A stretch of DNA of 9,079 nt from NCBI RefSeq assembly GCF_000725545.1, contig NZ_JNZP01000059.1:1-9079 (forward strand). Direction: 5' to 3'. This DNA is from Streptomyces exfoliatus. GTDB lineage: Bacteria; Actinomycetota; Actinomycetes; Streptomycetales; Streptomycetaceae. The notes beneath the pieces were generated by a model. That model saw only the letters and a list, made by a program, of their open reading frames with translations, had not been told where the DNA came from and made no database searches. A program made the translations under genes and the position numbers. How positions within the stretch are numbered: position 1 is the first letter of the stretch; each line of letters begins with the position of its first letter. Below, piece by piece: positions 1-5,881 of the stretch.

Positions 1-7
1 TCAAAGT

Positions 8-187
8 TCAGTGAAGCAGAACTGTAGGTGTGGAGCTCATTATCGAACGCCACGATGACTCTCCGCGACGGCTCCCCAAGATCCGTGCCAGAACCCAGTT
101 CTCACCGACATTTTCCGGCGCAATGATCAACAACTGCTGCTGAGACTCGTTGACAACCGGTCCCCACTCCCACCTGTGAAGCCACAC
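8..187 (-). CDS. Possible small ORF downstream of the acetyltransferase gene
   Basis: A 59-residue frame starts at a GTG 7 nt after the acetyltransferase stop codon. An AAGG that overlaps that stop lies about 6 nt before the GTG, so translational coupling is possible. The peptide has a protein-like composition, with a Trp-rich start and hydrophobic stretches such as LLIIAPENVG, but I recognise no family. Third-position GC is only around 60 percent, unlike the neighbours, and another minus frame (about 70 to 1, reading VIVAFDNELHTY) looks equally protein-like and leaves the window. The stretch could therefore be a decayed or frameshifted gene of lower-GC origin. This is a low-confidence call, and positions 1-194 hold nothing else I can support apart from the IS-end-like edge sequence. 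Confidence 0.25.
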   Translation of the reverse strand: MWLHRWEWGPVVNESQQQLLIIAPENVGENWVLARILGSRRGESSWRSIMSSTPTVLLH

Positions 188-194
188 GGCGACC

Positions 195-695
195 TTACCG
201 GGACCGAACTGATTCGCCGCTTGGTGCGGTGAGGTCCTTGGTCATGAAGACGCGGCTGGTGGCCGGTGGATCGCAGGGCACATCTCCCAGCCGCTTCCAC
301 CCGTGCTTCTGGTAGAAGCCGGGAGCCTGGAAGGTGATCGTGTAGAGCACGGCCGTGCGGCAGCCACGGGCACGGGCCTCGTCCTCGGCCTTCCGGAGGA
401 TCTGTGTTCCCAGCCTGCTGCCCCGCAACCGGGGTGGCAGGTAGAAGAGGTCGAGGAAGAACAGCCCGAGCGAGGTACGCCCGGTCAGCCCGCCGACCAC
501 CTGGCGCGTTGCAGGATCACGGACCAGGACGGCCAGAGGTCTGCGGTCGGCGATCCCCGTGTGCTCGACGTTGAAGCGGTCCAGCGCGTCGGAGATCGCC
601 GCGATATCCGCCGGGGCGGGGGCGTCCGTGAGTACGAAGCCCGTCCGGGATTCAGGCTGGTGGGAGCCCGGGACGGCGATGTCGCACGAAGTCAT
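195..695 (-). CDS. GNAT family N-acetyltransferase
   Basis: This 166-residue protein should transfer an acetyl group from acetyl-CoA to an amine; the substrate cannot be read from the sequence. The GNAT fold is visible: a beta-strand pair at residues 53-70 (PLAVLVRD, then VVGGLTG), the beta-4 strand FFLDLFYLPPRLRG (79-92), and the acetyl-CoA pyrophosphate loop RGSRLG (91-96). A helix with EDEARARGC (104-112) and the C-terminal FYQKHGW motif (127-133) follow. The length is normal for a single-domain GNAT. The ATG is preceded by GGAG with 5 nt spacing, which supports the start. It is transcribed divergently from the ArsR-type regulator at 822, with about 126 bp between them, so that regulator may control it. 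The family call is firm and the role unknown. Confidence 0.9.
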   Translation of the reverse strand: MTSCDIAVPGSHQPESRTGFVLTDAPAPADIAAISDALDRFNVEHTGIADRRPLAVLVRDPATRQVVGGLTGRTSLGLFFLDLFYLPPRLRGSRLGTQILRKAEDEARARGCRTAVLYTITFQAPGFYQKHGWKRLGDVPCDPPATSRVFMTKDLTAPSGESVRSR

Positions 696-789
696 GGTTG
701 CTCCAGTACGTGAGCGGAGGCGGCGCGGCCTCGCGGGCGGATGCGGGGCCGGTGAGCCCTGCGCACGTGCCGACGCTAGGCCGCGGACG

Positions 790-807
790 CTTCGACAGCC
801 GTCGAAG
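790..807. promoter_or_regulatory. Inverted repeat, likely operator of the ArsR-type regulator
   Basis: CTTCGACAGCCGTCGAAG is a perfect 7-bp inverted repeat with a 4-bp centre. It ends 14 nt before the regulator's ATG and lies in the divergent region shared with the acetyltransferase gene. Dyads of this kind are typical winged-helix regulator sites. Autoregulation, possibly with control of the acetyltransferase, is an inference from position. Confidence 0.5.
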
Positions 808-821
808 AGACGTCGGCGACA

Positions 822-1544
822 ATGGACACCGTGGACTTTCAGCGCGCAGGTCAGGACGTGGGGGTGGACCTGGCAGGGGTGGCCAAACTACTGGCCGACG
901 GCACCCGGTCCGCCTTCTGCCTCGCGCTGCTCGACGGCCGGGCGTGGACGGCAAATGAGCTCGCGCGTCACGCCGGCATCGCACCGTCCACCGCGACCTC
1001 ACACCTGAACCTGCTCGTGAACGGCGGACTCCTCGTCGAGGAGCGACACGGACGCCACCGCTATGTACGGGTAGCCGACCGCAGGGTGGTCGAACTGATC
1101 GAAAGCCTTGCCGCGCTGGCCCCGCAGGACAAAGCCCGGCCACGTTCACTGTCGGCCTCCGGCCGACAGCATGCACTGGCCCGCGCCCGGCTGTGCTACG
1201 ACCACCTGGCCGGAACCGTCGCACTGGCGATCACCGACGCGATGGTCGAGCGCGGACTGCTGGAGTGGGGACCCGAACCGGGCCTGACCAACAAGGGCGC
1301 CCTCTGGTTTGTCGAGATCGGCATCACGGTGCCCACCGGTTCACGCCGCCCACCAGTACGCGCATGTCTTGACTGGACCGAGCGCCGTCCCCACCTGGCC
1401 GGCGCCGTGGGCGCCGCCCTGTGCACCCACGCACTCACCACCGGATGGATGAAGCGCGTCGGCACCACCCGCGCCCTGCTCGTGACACCCGCAGGACGCG
1501 AGGCATGGCACGACCACCTCGGCCTGCCGCCAACTGAACTCTGA
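822..1544 (+). CDS. ArsR-type winged-helix transcriptional regulator
   Basis: This 240-residue protein has an N-terminal winged-helix DNA-binding domain at about residues 15-95: the LADGTRSAFCLALLDGR helix, the ELARHAGIAPSTATSHLNLL helix-turn-helix (46-66), and a wing with EERHGRHRYVRVAD (73-86). No CxCxD-type metal site is present, so it does not look like a metal sensor. A C-terminal half of about 140 residues, containing RARLCYDHLAG, makes it about twice the length of a minimal ArsR. This two-part form is common in actinobacteria and may bind a ligand through the extra domain. The Shine-Dalgarno is weak (GAAGAG about 12 nt upstream) and overlaps the inverted repeat at 790-807, so binding there would plausibly block its own expression. 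The family is clear and the target unknown. Confidence 0.88.
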   Translation: MDTVDFQRAGQDVGVDLAGVAKLLADGTRSAFCLALLDGRAWTANELARHAGIAPSTATSHLNLLVNGGLLVEERHGRHRYVRVADRRVVELIESLAALAPQDKARPRSLSASGRQHALARARLCYDHLAGTVALAITDAMVERGLLEWGPEPGLTNKGALWFVEIGITVPTGSRRPPVRACLDWTERRPHLAGAVGAALCTHALTTGWMKRVGTTRALLVTPAGREAWHDHLGLPPTEL

Positions 1545-1578
1545 TTCCGAGCCGGATCGGGCCGCGCCGACACGTGAT

Positions 1579-1758
1579 CAAGCCGGACGAACAGAACTCT
1601 CCCCGGGGCCCTGGGCCCTGCACAGTGGTTCGATCGAGATTTGGGGGCAATGGGAACCGTTCGTGGACGACGAAGGGTACTTGGAATGGCGACGCCCGGA
1701 GGCGGAGGCCGAAGTGACGTGGGATATGGAGGAGATGAACCGGCGATACGGGTTCTGA
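1579..1758 (+). pseudogene. Coding remnant, C-terminal fragment of an unrecognised protein
   Basis: A plus-strand frame is open from the end of the regulator gene to a TGA at 1756-1758. Its last 50 or so codons read like a real C terminus, for example GQWEPFVDDEGYLEWRRPEA and a tail MEEMNRRYGF, with mostly G or C in third positions. No ATG, GTG or TTG in this frame gives a credible start, and no ribosome binding site is visible. I therefore read it as the 3' end of a gene whose front has been lost. I do not recognise the family. Confidence 0.4.
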
Positions 1759-1894
1759 AGCCACGCGTCAGTGAGCTCTTTCGGCCGCCCACTCAGGAAC
1801 CTGTGACCGCTGCAACGCGCTGGCGAAAAATCCCAACGGGCCCACTGACATCACGATGCCGAACCACCACCGATAAAAACCATCAGATCATCAC
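1759..1894. other. Intergenic gap between remnant and membrane-protein gene
   Basis: This 136-bp stretch is AT-richer than its surroundings and no coding frame stands out. On the minus strand, downstream of the membrane-protein gene, a short GGGCCCGTTGGG followed by ATTTTT could be a weak terminator, but the stem is only about 3-4 bp. Confidence 0.3.
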
Positions 1895-2509
1895 CTACGG
1901 GACGGACAGCTTACGCTCCGGCTTCCCGGTGCTCGGATCAAGGCGCACGGTCGTCACCTCGCCCTCCCCCGACGTGACGACCAGGGTGTCAGGCCCCGAC
2001 CAGGCCACCTTCGCCAGTACGCCGTCGGCGGCGTCCCCGTTGAAGGTGCCGACGTTCCAGTGGCGCGCGGTGAGCCCCGCCCCGTCCACGACCGACACCC
2101 GCCACAACGGATCGATCATGGCCGAGCCCTCCTCCACCACGACGTACCGATCCGCGCCGTCCGGGGCAGCCGTGCGGCCCGTCTCCTCCCAGTCGGCGCT
2201 CAGCATCGGGAAGAGGACCATCCGGAACCAGACGACAGCCACGGCTGCGACCGCGCACACCGCAAGCACCCGCCTCCGGACCGCGCCCCGGGCCAGCAAC
2301 CGGGCCGCCGCGCCGAACAGCCCGACCGCCACCAGGAAGCTCGGCCACCGGTACTCGAAGGCGCCGGTCAGGACGAGCAGCCCCGTCGACTCAGCGAGGC
2401 GGGGGCCCACCAGGCAGGCAACTCCCGTCGCCACTCCGCCGGCCAGCAACACCCGCCCGAGGGTCCGGTGTCGCGGGCGGTCCGTACGTATGTCCGCAGT
2501 GATCGTCAC
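1895..2509 (-). CDS. Membrane protein of unknown function with C-terminal soluble domain
   Basis: I place the start at a GTG giving 204 residues, because AGGA lies 7 nt upstream; a longer frame from an upstream start at 2587 lacks such support. After a basic N terminus come hydrophobic segments at about residues 19-35, 56-73 and 80-102, then a soluble C-terminal part of about 100 residues (SADWEETGRT to the end). That part is rich in beta-type segments (YVVVEEGS, WRVSVVDGAG, TLVVTSGEGEVTTVRLD), as in small beta-propeller-like or lipoprotein-like domains. The soluble part probably lies on the outer face. It is divergent from the DUF6193 gene with 85 bp between starts. I do not recognise a named family. 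Confidence 0.75.
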   Translation of the reverse strand: MTITADIRTDRPRHRTLGRVLLAGGVATGVACLVGPRLAESTGLLVLTGAFEYRWPSFLVAVGLFGAAARLLARGAVRRRVLAVCAVAAVAVVWFRMVLFPMLSADWEETGRTAAPDGADRYVVVEEGSAMIDPLWRVSVVDGAGLTARHWNVGTFNGDAADGVLAKVAWSGPDTLVVTSGEGEVTTVRLDPSTGKPERKLSVP

Positions 2510-2594
2510 GAGCCCATCCTGACAGGTCCGTTCGACCGCCCCAGGCCCTAAGACGCCGGTTCTTCTCGTTGTCCCGAGACGCCACACTGCTGAG

Positions 2595-3478
2595 GTGAAC
2601 CCCGACCTTTACCCTGATCTGGCAGCTGCAGGCACCTTGGCCGCTGCTCTGGAACACGCGGCAGCCGAACTGGCCGTGGACGTGGCCGTGGTGTCCGACG
2701 GCCGGGGGACGCCTGTCTCAGCGGTCAGCCCGCCACCCGTGCCGTTCCGTCGGCCACTGTCCGTTGCTCTCGGAGCGAAGAAGCGTGCGTTCCTGCTGTG
2801 GGGAAGGAGCCGAGGGGTCGAACTCATCAGCGGATCGACAACAGAACTCAGGGACGTCGTATTGGCGGCAGTGACCTGGGGGAGGGCAGAAGCCTGAGCG
2901 AACTGCACGACCTCTTCCCTTTCATGTCCTCGGACGAGCGCGCGAGTGCGCATGAACGCGGTCCAGCGGCGGTAGTGGACCTCCAGTGGCGTTTGTTGAG
3001 GGAACAGGCAGCTGGTAAACCGGAGTTCCCAGAATTCGGCCTGCTCGTGGAAGCAGCGTACGCCGAGTCGCGGCTCAGGCGGCTGTCGGCGTTCTCCAGC
3101 CACCGGACGCAGGGCTTCAGCGCCAGCACTGGCCATTCGTCTAAGGCGGAGGTCGCTATCGTTCCCGCGCACGGCGGCCGTCCCTATCGGGTTCAGGAGT
3201 TCCTTCACGACGGCGGTGTGATCGGTGAAGCCGAAACGGCTGACGAGGCTGTCGCTCTGGCGACTACCCACCTTCCCGTCGAGCTCGGCCCAGGCGTCGC
3301 CGGACCTGACGACGCCCCCATGACGGGGGCTGGCACCTCCACCGCCGACAGCGTGGCGGCCTCACGGCCCAGGAGGGCCACCCGCAATCCCACGGGCCGA
3401 GAGCCGGCGGGCCAGGCCCTCGCCGAGACCCCGTGCCGCATCCGTCACGACGGCGGTGCGTCCCTGCAGATCCCATGA
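2595..3478 (+). pseudogene. DUF6193-family protein gene, frameshifted
   Basis: The first part runs from a GTG (MNPDLYPDLAAAG...) to a stop at 2897. The second part, one frame back, continues with EGRSLSELHDLFPF, HERGPAAVVDLQWRLLREQ, FPEFGLLVEAAYAESRLRRL and VIGEAETADEAVALATTHLP. Together they match the order of blocks I know from the DUF6193 family of Streptomyces, often named natural product biosynthesis proteins. The break sits in a run of five G (2878-2882); one more G would restore TWGEGRSLSEL. Family similarity ends near GPGVAGPDD (about 3310). The rest of the frame to 3478 is antisense to a dehydrogenase remnant, so the native stop is also lost. No strong ribosome binding site precedes the GTG. 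A sequencing error in the G run is possible, but it would not explain the 3' end. Confidence 0.7.
3314..3330. repeat. Hairpin at the junction of two converging gene remnants
   Basis: GCCCCC and GGGGGC form a perfect 6-bp GC stem around ATGAC. It lies where DUF6193 similarity from the left stops and dehydrogenase similarity from the right has just ended. There is no T-tract. It may be a former terminator or a rearrangement hot spot. Confidence 0.45.
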
Positions 3479-3493
3479 GCGTGAGCGTGACAT
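3337..3493 (-). pseudogene. Short-chain dehydrogenase/reductase, truncated N-terminal remnant
   Basis: The ATG at 3493 has GGAGG about 4 nt upstream, a real gene start. The first frame gives MSRSRSWDLQGRTAVVTDAA then RGLGEGLARRLSARG, the start of an NAD(P)-binding Rossmann fold with the TGxxxGxG glycine motif, here with Asp in place of the first Gly. About position 3391 the reading must shift by one base to continue as LRVALLGREAATLSAV, the second strand of the fold; an extra G in a GGG run explains this. Similarity stops near 3337, so the catalytic Ser-Tyr-Lys part is missing. The gene is dead: truncated, frameshifted and changed in its cofactor motif. The shadow frame on the plus strand is the tail of the DUF6193 gene. 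Confidence 0.65.
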
Positions 3494-3764
3494 GTCGCCT
3501 CCGTGGGGAAAGGGGCAGAACGGGCGCCACGGCTATTCTCGCCACGGTGGTATCCGGATGCGCGCGGAGTGACGGAGGCCGGCCGACTCCTCCCGGTCGG
3601 GTTTCGAGGGCACGTTCACGGATAGGCGGCGTCCGTCGGGAACATCGACTTCTCGGAGGGGACGCCGCAGCACCGACCCGCGGCCCGGGAGCGACATGGC
3701 CCCCGAAACCCCTCCGGTCGGGATCGGCGCGCGTGAGCCGTCGAGCGGCGAGGGGAGGGCCCGG
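3494..3764. other. Intergenic region with an inverted repeat before the Mrr-like gene
   Basis: No coding frame is convincing here. GCGGCGTCC (3626-3634) and GGACGCCGC (3660-3668) form a perfect 9-bp inverted repeat with a 25-nt loop that contains a smaller GTCG/CGAC pair. It lies about 100 nt before the nuclease start, so it could act in the 5' leader. No clear promoter hexamers are visible. Confidence 0.35.
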
Positions 3765-4505
3765 ATGAAGGCGACCGGGGAAGACAGGCGTGGGCCGAGG
3801 CGCCCCCGGGCGCGTGTGTGGCGCGACTTGGTGCTGGCGGTCGGTCTCATAGGGATATGCGCGGGCGGGCTGGCCCTCTTCCTCAAGACGGCGGAAGGGG
3901 CGGGAGACCGCAGATCGGGTGTCCCGGCCGCCGTTCTCGTGGCGGTCGCCGCCCTGGGCGTCCTCGCGGTCGGACTCGCGGTGACCCGGCGCGGAAGGGC
4001 ACCCGTACGGAACCGCGCGAGCGCGCGTCCCGCCGGCCTGCCGGAAGACCCGGCCCCCGCCCCGGACGTGCCCGACATCGGAGCCGAGGCCCTCGATCAC
4101 GCGGCGGTCGACGCCGACGGCTTCGAGCACGCGGTCGCCGCGCTCTGCGCGCGGGACGGCTGCACCGCGGTGGAGGTGGTCGGCGGAGCGGGCGACCTGG
4201 GCGCCGACGTGGTCGCGGTGACCCTGGACGGGCGGCGGGTCGTGCTCCAGTGCAAGCACTACGCGGAGGACAACCGCGTCGGCTCCCAGGACCTGCAGAG
4301 GTTCGGCGGCACCTGCTTCACCATCCACGAGGCGGATGTGGCCGTGGTCGTGACCACCAGCTCGTTCACGGCGCCCGCCGCCGAGTACGCGGCCACCTGC
4401 GGGATCATCTGCGTGGACGGCGAGGCGCTGGCCGCGTGGACGGACCAGCTCACCCCGGCCCCGTGGGACGCGCTCACCCCGGACCCGACGGCACCGGTCG
4501 CCTGA
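3765..4505 (+). CDS. Membrane-anchored restriction endonuclease, Mrr-like
   Basis: The start at ATG 3765 is chosen because GGAGGG lies 5 nt upstream; it gives 246 residues. A basic N terminus leads into two hydrophobic segments (about 21-40 and 54-73), then an Ala/Pro linker to about 105. An Mrr-type catalytic domain (about 110-222) follows: GFEHAVAALCARDGC (119-133), GGAGDLGADVV with the catalytic Asp148 (140-150), then VVLQCKHY with Gln162 and Lys164 (159-166). This is the D-QxK signature of the PD-(D/E)xK superfamily Mrr branch. VVVTTSSFTAPA (194-205) and GIICVDGEALAAW (213-225) complete the fold. Family members cut DNA, often modified DNA. Tethering would place the nuclease on the inner face of the membrane, which suggests action on incoming DNA, but that is inference. 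No methylase is adjacent. It ends 9 nt from the convergent gene. Confidence 0.88.
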   Translation: MKATGEDRRGPRRPRARVWRDLVLAVGLIGICAGGLALFLKTAEGAGDRRSGVPAAVLVAVAALGVLAVGLAVTRRGRAPVRNRASARPAGLPEDPAPAPDVPDIGAEALDHAAVDADGFEHAVAALCARDGCTAVEVVGGAGDLGADVVAVTLDGRRVVLQCKHYAEDNRVGSQDLQRFGGTCFTIHEADVAVVVTTSSFTAPAAEYAATCGIICVDGEALAAWTDQLTPAPWDALTPDPTAPVA

Positions 4506-4514
4506 GCCCCTGGG

Positions 4515-4862
4515 TCACCTGTCATCGGTGGCCCCACCGGCGGCATCGGCGGCGGCGTCAAGGGCCGTGAGCCCGTCCCGCCAGCGGGCGGTCCGCTCGG
4601 TGGTGCTCTGCTCCCACCAGGGGTCCCCGCGTTCGCCGAGAGCGACCTTCGCCTGGTGCACGCGCGCGCGTGCCGCCCGCTCCGCCTGCGTGTCGTCCTT
4701 CCGCCGCGCCGCCGCCACGCCTCGGCGGGCCGCCATCAGATGACCGCGCAGCCGCCCCGCGGGCTCCGGAGGGATGTCGGGATCGGTGGCACGCCAGCGG
4801 CGGCCGTCGACGACGATGTAGCGCCCGTCGGACGTACGCTCCGGTTGCGACCGCGTCGGCAT
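4515..4862 (-). CDS. Conserved small actinobacterial protein of unknown function
   Basis: The start at ATG 4862 gives 115 residues, with GAGG and GGGAG a few bases upstream. An alternative ATG at 4889 would add 9 residues (MGAEGSGEA). The body shows a block SDGRYIVVDGRRWRATDPDI (11-30), then a charged Ala/Arg-rich helical region (about 37-78: LRGHLMAARRGVAAARR, RAARARVHQAKVALGERG). It ends in PWWEQSTTERTARWRDGL (81-98). I know this pattern from conserved Streptomyces proteins, some carrying a doubtful Tol-related label; nothing here supports a transport role. No membrane segment or signal peptide is present, so it should be cytoplasmic. It converges tail to tail with the nuclease gene. Confidence 0.75.
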   Translation of the reverse strand: MPTRSQPERTSDGRYIVVDGRRWRATDPDIPPEPAGRLRGHLMAARRGVAAARRKDDTQAERAARARVHQAKVALGERGDPWWEQSTTERTARWRDGLTALDAAADAAGGATDDR

Positions 4863-4887
4863 CGCCTCACCGCTCCCTTCGGCCCCC

Positions 4888-5118
4888 ATGGCACCGATCC
4901 TGCCCGCCCTCGGCTCCGCTCGCAGCCCGGCCCTCGTCGCGCAGGACATGAAGGCCACCCTGATCAGCCGCGGGCAGAAACCCCCGCTGCCTTTCCACCC
5001 GGAGCCCGGCGGCATGGTTCCGTGGGGCCGTACCGCCGATGACGGCGTACTGCACACCGGCGCCGGTGACCCCACGGACTGGACGACCGTCCTCACGGTT
5101 CCGGCTTCCAGCGGTTAG
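4888..5118 (+). pseudogene. SUKH (SMI1/KNR4)-like protein remnant
   Basis: The frame reads VAQDMKATLISRG, then PPLPFHPEPGGMVPWGRTAD, then WTTVLTVPASSG and a stop. PEPGGxxPWGxTxDG followed by a DxxDWxxV segment is the core of SUKH/SMI1-KNR4 proteins, many of which are immunity proteins against contact-dependent toxins. Only this middle part is present: the N-terminal half and the usual C-terminal segment after the tryptophan strand are absent. It overlaps the 5' edge of the divergent small gene and has no clear ribosome binding site. I therefore call it a remnant rather than a working gene; the family call is moderately sure. Confidence 0.5.
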
Positions 5119-5474
5119 TGCGCGCGGCCAACGTCCAGGGGGGATACCGCTCTTCGGCCCTGCCTCACCGTCGCCGACGCGCCCCGGGCCAAACCAACCG
5201 CTGGAACGAAAGCCGCCGAGCCCGGATCCCGGCTGCGGAGCAGCGAGTGCTATCGGCGGCGGTCGCGCCATCAGGCGAGCCGGTACGCGGACTTCCCGGG
5301 GTAAGGCGGGGGCGCCGAGTGGGCAGTCGGCTCCCGGTCAGGTCCTGTGTATCCGGCTGTGGGAGGCAGCCGTCCGGGTCGTGGGCTTCGCGGGCGCCTG
5401 GGGGCAGGTTCTGCGCTGTCGGCCCATCAGGAGCTGCTGGGTCCGTTGAGGGTTAGGGCGGGTGCCACTGGGGC
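5119..5474. other. Gene-free stretch
   Basis: About 350 bp without a supportable gene. Frames stay open on several strands because of high GC, but none has a recognisable domain or a start with a ribosome binding site. It is probably decayed coding sequence following the SUKH remnant. Confidence 0.4.
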
Positions 5475-5529
5475 TGGTGCCGGGCCCGTCGCTTCCCCGA
5501 GAACGGCGGGACCGGCACCACCGTCTTTT
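5475..5529 (+). terminator. Long hairpin with T-tract, intrinsic terminator
   Basis: Left arm TGGTGCCGGGCCCGTCG (5475-5491) pairs with right arm CGGCGGGACCGGCACCA (5504-5520) around a 12-nt loop. In plus-strand RNA there is one G-A mismatch and one G-U wobble over 17 positions. TCTTTT (5524-5529) follows on the plus side, so the direction is plus. No intact plus-strand gene ends nearby, so it seems to have outlived the gene it served, perhaps that of the SUKH remnant. Confidence 0.6.
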
Positions 5530-5851
5530 GACTGCATGCCGGCGGCGCGGCGGGCCGCCGACAGCCGGGCCTGCATATGCCCCAAGCGGCCCTCGCAGCC
5601 CACCCTGCGGCGCGGGCCGCCGGTCCGGCCCGCGTCGCCCGCCAGTGCCGGGCCGCGCCCGGCTCCCGGCTCCCGGCTCCCGGCTCCCGGCTCCCCACGG
5701 GAGACCACAGGCGCGAACCGTGCGCGTGGACAGACATCCACGCGGCGATCGCGGACCTGCTCGCGGGCCATCTGCCGGCAACAGACCGGCGGTAGAGCTC
5801 TCCCGGGTGCCGCCCGTGCCGGAACTCTTCGTGGGGCGGCCACGAGGGCCG
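5530..5851. other. Gap with a weak minus-strand coding-like frame
   Basis: Apart from the heptamer repeat, no gene is supported. A minus-strand frame at about 5610-5540 reads CEGRLGHMQARLSAARRAAG with high third-position GC and could be a scrap of a helical protein. It has no credible start, and its downstream part runs through the terminator hairpin. Confidence 0.3.
5661..5695. repeat. Heptamer tandem repeat, GGCTCCC x5
   Basis: Five perfect back-to-back copies of GGCTCCC. The unit length is not a multiple of three, so gain or loss of a copy would shift any reading frame through it. It lies in the gap before the DUF1963-like gene, where no gene is supported. The same heptamer occurs singly near 5329-5337. 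Confidence 0.9.
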
Positions 5852-5874
5852 TTGTCAGGGGCGATTGGCAAGAT
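5852..5874 (+). promoter_or_regulatory. PafBC-type (RecA-independent DNA-damage) promoter candidate
   Basis: TTGTCAGGG, 8 nt, then CAAGAT. The known actinobacterial RecA-NDp/PafBC consensus is TTGTCRGTG, 8 nt, TAnnnT. The match is 8 of 9 in the upstream block, exact spacing, and one mismatch in the -10. Seven nt separate the -10 from the ATG at 5882, so transcription would begin at or next to the start codon. Confidence 0.55.
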
Positions 5875-5881
5875 TGCGGCC

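Noticed and set aside
652..1224. Long minus-strand open frame opposite the ArsR-type gene
   Set aside because: Arg/Pro-rich shadow frame with no domain; the plus strand carries a clear winged-helix protein.
1641..2522. Plus-strand open frame of 293 codons from a TTG
   Set aside because: Ser/Thr/Pro-rich shadow of the minus-strand membrane protein, whose frame has hydrophobic helices and a ribosome binding site. The coding signal at 1579-1758 is in a different plus frame.
2567..2594. TTGTCCCGA before the DUF6193 start as a second PafBC-type promoter
   Set aside because: Only TTGTC matches the upstream block and no -10 lies at the required spacing.
3264..4328. Minus-strand open frame of 354 codons
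   Set aside because: Antisense to the Mrr-like nuclease with low-complexity Arg/Pro/Gly content; it also crosses the dehydrogenase remnant in the wrong frame.
5462..5881. Upstream extension of the DUF1963-like gene to 5462
   Set aside because: The added residues are low-complexity and run through the terminator hairpin and heptamer repeat; family-like sequence and promoter spacing support ATG 5882.
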